DNA of 64,000 nucleotides from assembly GCA_900541675.1 (NCBI GenBank), contig UQKU01000001.1, positions 62,001 to 126,000 on the forward strand. Reading direction: 5' to 3'. Below the pieces are notes generated by a model. That model was not told the origin of the DNA. It worked only from the letters and a program-made list of their open reading frames with translations, and made no database searches. This stretch comes from an uncultured Collinsella sp. Its GTDB lineage: Bacteria > Actinomycetota > Coriobacteriia > Coriobacteriales > Coriobacteriaceae. Positions 62,275 to 64,000 of this stretch are shown piece by piece. The stretch's first letter is position 1; every line of letters begins with the position of its first letter. The position numbers and the translations under genes are program-made.

Positions 62275-62769
62275 TCAGAGGGCGCCGAGGAGGATGGCGT
62301 AGGTTGTGGATTCTCCGAGCTTGAGCTCGTCACCGGGGTTGAGCTGGGCGGAGCGGCCGGGCTCGACCTGGGTGCAGACGTTCGTCGCGTCGTTTACCAC
62401 CACGGTTCCGTTGGTGGACGACAGGTCCTCAACGTACCAGACATTTTGGTCATCGCACCACACGTGGGCATGGCGAGCCGAAACGTCATCGCCCACATCG
62501 GTGATGCCGCCCTCCCCCGTTGCCTGCGCGCCGATCTCGACGCCTTCCTCACTCGGCTGAATCCAGCGCGGGACGCTCACCGCGTAGCCGTTTTGCACGC
62601 GCAGCAGTCCCAGCGGATGCGCCGGCGCGACCTCGTGCTCGCCCGACTTGGAACCAAGGCGGGCGTGAGAGCAAACGGCATAGGGAACGAATCTTGCGGA
62701 TGTACTCCTCGACGTCAGGCAGGTAAGCCCCACGAAGTCACCGGGGAGGCCCAAGCGGCCCGGCACCAC
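62275..62769 (-). CDS. FHA-domain protein, start uncertain
   Basis: Up to 164 residues. The C-terminal 90 form an FHA phosphothreonine-binding domain: ITDVGDDVSARHAHVWCDDQN, then VWYVEDLSSTNGTVVVND and GDELKLGES. The SARHAH and SSTNGT motifs are complete. The first 60 residues have no clear family match. No well-placed ribosome-binding site is seen before the GTG at 62769. A neighbouring frame reads GAYLPDVEEYIRKIRS just where the N-terminus would be, so a frameshift or truncation is possible. It would act by binding phosphorylated Ser/Thr-kinase targets. Confidence 0.65.
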   Translation of the reverse strand: MVPGRLGLPGDFVGLTCLTSRSTSARFVPYAVCSHARLGSKSGEHEVAPAHPLGLLRVQNGYAVSVPRWIQPSEEGVEIGAQATGEGGITDVGDDVSARHAHVWCDDQNVWYVEDLSSTNGTVVVNDATNVCTQVEPGRSAQLNPGDELKLGESTTYAILLGAL

Positions 62770-63197
62770 TTCCAGATTCTGACCAGGGCGAGTCGTTCGC
62801 CGGTGGCTGAAGGCTCGCTCCCACCCAAAAGGGGAGATTCGCGTTGTTCCCCAATCGCTCTCGCATCTTTCATTTTGCTCGAGGTGGGCTATAAAAACTT
62901 TCCTGGTGAAAGGCGGCGATTGGTTTCCTTTCTTTCTAGAGGAGCGCGCCTGTAATCTGTTTTCATCCTAAATCAAGTTGAGATCGGACCTTCCAGAGGC
63001 AAGTCGACTCAAACTGCGAGGCTCCATGTTGGAATAAAGAGCGCTGTCGAAGTGCCAACAACACAAAGCTTGCCAGTCTCAAATAGAACCTTTTGGGAGT
63101 CCGATTGGGCCGCACACCGAATCCCCGCTGGTGGTTTTTTATAGCTGCGTAACAATAAACAAGGTTAGTGCCAGTCCAGCATGAAATTGAGGAACGT
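62770..63197. other. Gap between FHA gene and radical SAM gene
   Basis: It is less GC-rich than the left part of the window. Short open frames occur on both strands but none has both a good ribosome-binding site and recognisable features. It must hold the promoter of the radical SAM gene. A short precursor peptide would be expected near such a gene; none is convincing here. Confidence 0.4.
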
Positions 63198-64000
63198 ATG
63201 CATTTTTTCTCAGTAAGTGATCGTCGTTACTGCTTCGATGAGGTCACTCGCAATTGCTTTCAGGTTGACCAAGCATCAGAAGATGCGCTTCGCATATTTG
63301 AAGCATCGGGAAGAACGGTCAACTCGAAGTTGCTAACAAAGTCACTTGCTGCGAAAGGCTACGACCAAACGACCATAGCAGAACTTGAAGACGACATTGA
63401 TGAGTATCAACGATTGTCTGAGCGGACTTTCTTAACAAAAGACACGCCTCGAAAACTTAGATCCATCGAACTCCACGTTTCACATGCATGCAACCTTGGT
63501 TGTAGTTACTGTTTTGCCGGTAAAGGAGATTATGGAACGTCTCCTCTGCTGATGACAGACGAGATAGCCTTCAAGGCGGTCGACTACCTCGTCGCAAGTT
63601 CATCGGAAAACGAAACGCTTGCAATCGTCTTTTTTGGTGGGGAATCCATGATTAACGAGCCGCTGATATGGAAAACGGTCGACTATTCAAAAAGAATATA
63701 CCCCAATAGAAACTTTACCTATTCTATTACGACCAACGGAACGCTTTTGAATGACACTGCTGTGAATTCTTTCAAGGAGCACGGGTTTTCTGTTCTGATT
63801 AGTCTCGATGGTACAGGATGCAAGCACGATGCATCGCGCCCGTACAAGACGGGAGGCGGCTCTTTCTCCGATATCGACAAAAACGTTCGTCGTTTTTCCG
63901 AGTCGTTCCCCTTCGGCGCAAGAGCGACCTTAACAAATAATAACTGTAACCTTGTTGAAGACTATCTTCAGTTTAAAGAGATGGGCTTCAGAAGGATTTA
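63198..64000 (+). CDS. Radical SAM peptide maturase-like protein, partial (3' end beyond window)
   Basis: 267 codons are visible and open to the right edge. The ATG at 63198 follows TTGAGGAA. The first 85 residues resemble the N-terminal recognition region of RiPP maturases (FDEVTRNCFQVDQASEDALRIF). The radical SAM cluster is Cys98, Cys102 and Cys105 in HACNLGCSYCF, followed by IVFFGGES and TTNGTLL as in SPASM-type enzymes (SCIFF, PqqE, quinohemoprotein maturases). It likely installs a crosslink in a peptide. The SPASM domain would lie beyond the window. Codon use is more AT-rich than its neighbours, suggesting transfer. Confidence 0.85.
   Translation, partial: MHFFSVSDRRYCFDEVTRNCFQVDQASEDALRIFEASGRTVNSKLLTKSLAAKGYDQTTIAELEDDIDEYQRLSERTFLTKDTPRKLRSIELHVSHACNLGCSYCFAGKGDYGTSPLLMTDEIAFKAVDYLVASSSENETLAIVFFGGESMINEPLIWKTVDYSKRIYPNRNFTYSITTNGTLLNDTAVNSFKEHGFSVLISLDGTGCKHDASRPYKTGGGSFSDIDKNVRRFSESFPFGARATLTNNNCNLVEDYLQFKEMGFRRI

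Noticed and set aside
62900..63190. A precursor peptide gene upstream of the radical SAM gene
   Set aside because: Short frames are present (one of about 60 codons without a good start, another starting at a GTG near 62908), but none has a ribosome-binding site plus a Cys-rich or repeated core.

Overview
The window looks like a chromosomal piece of a high-GC gut actinobacterium, most likely Collinsella or a close Coriobacteriia relative. This is inferred from the GC-rich coding sequence, the mix of Firmicutes-style PTS loci with actinobacterial-style codon use, the pyruvate:ferredoxin oxidoreductase and rubrerythrin of an anaerobe, the arginine deiminase locus, and a mannose-type PTS with SIS-domain deglycase-like enzymes of the kind reported for fructoselysine use in gut Collinsella. 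Almost every gene lies on the minus strand. I see no rRNA, prophage, CRISPR array or insertion sequence with a transposase. One tRNA (Asp, GTC) is present.

Region 1-14.3 kb holds three SIS-domain sugar isomerase/deglycase-like genes (one cut by the left edge), three GntR/UTRA repressors, a complete mannose-family PTS (fused IIA-IIB, IIC, IID), a HAD phosphatase, an EamA-type exporter and a YitT membrane protein. recQ sits inside this block. Different repeated sites are visible in front of the three SIS or PTS units, so each repressor can be tentatively paired with its target. Region 14.3-29 kb is mostly housekeeping: acetyltransferase, threonine aldolase-like enzyme, PAP2 phosphatase, mfd, nth, an ABC exporter, rmuC, rubrerythrin, a MutY-like glycosylase without an iron-sulfur cluster, an Rrf2 regulator, tRNA-Asp and a YfcE-like phosphoesterase. 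Region 29-42 kb has two paralogous LytS/LytTR-type two-component systems, a glycosyltransferase, an MFS transporter, a phospholipase C-like protein, an amidohydrolase with an amino-acid permease, and a membrane-anchored C39-like cysteine protease.

Region 42-47.6 kb is a cellobiose-type PTS (IIA, IIB, IIC) with a 6-phospho-beta-glucosidase and an upstream PRD regulator that is split by a one-base frameshift. Region 47.9-56.1 kb is an arginine deiminase locus: arcC, arcB, arcA and a YfcC-type transporter on the minus strand, then on the plus strand a divergent second arginine-deiminase-like gene and an XRE/S24-type regulator, then a second arcC. The two arcC copies lie in a direct repeat of about 1,048 bp that appears identical. 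Region 56.1-64 kb has a DUF3830-like gene pair behind a clear promoter and a folded leader, a large pyruvate:ferredoxin oxidoreductase, an FHA-domain gene of uncertain start, and the first 267 codons of a radical SAM peptide-maturase-like gene that runs off the right edge.

Intergenic DNA is unusually rich in structured repeats: (i) a hairpin element downstream of minus-strand genes near 3.8, 12.2 and 16.9 kb; (ii) a 20-bp-arm palindrome family at 3.7, 12.1 and 47.8 kb with related fragments at 41.7 kb; (iii) a 45-50 bp repeat at 4.8, 6.1, 6.7 and 14.3 kb that supplies the stop codons of two unrelated genes; (iv) a palindrome pair at 34.1 and 62.2 kb; and (v) three very long perfect inverted repeats (28-37 bp arms) at 25.6, 28.4 and 58.2 kb. 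The best leads are the arcC direct repeat, the second deiminase with an altered substrate-binding arginine, the repeat families, the folded leader at 56.6 kb and the radical SAM gene at the edge.
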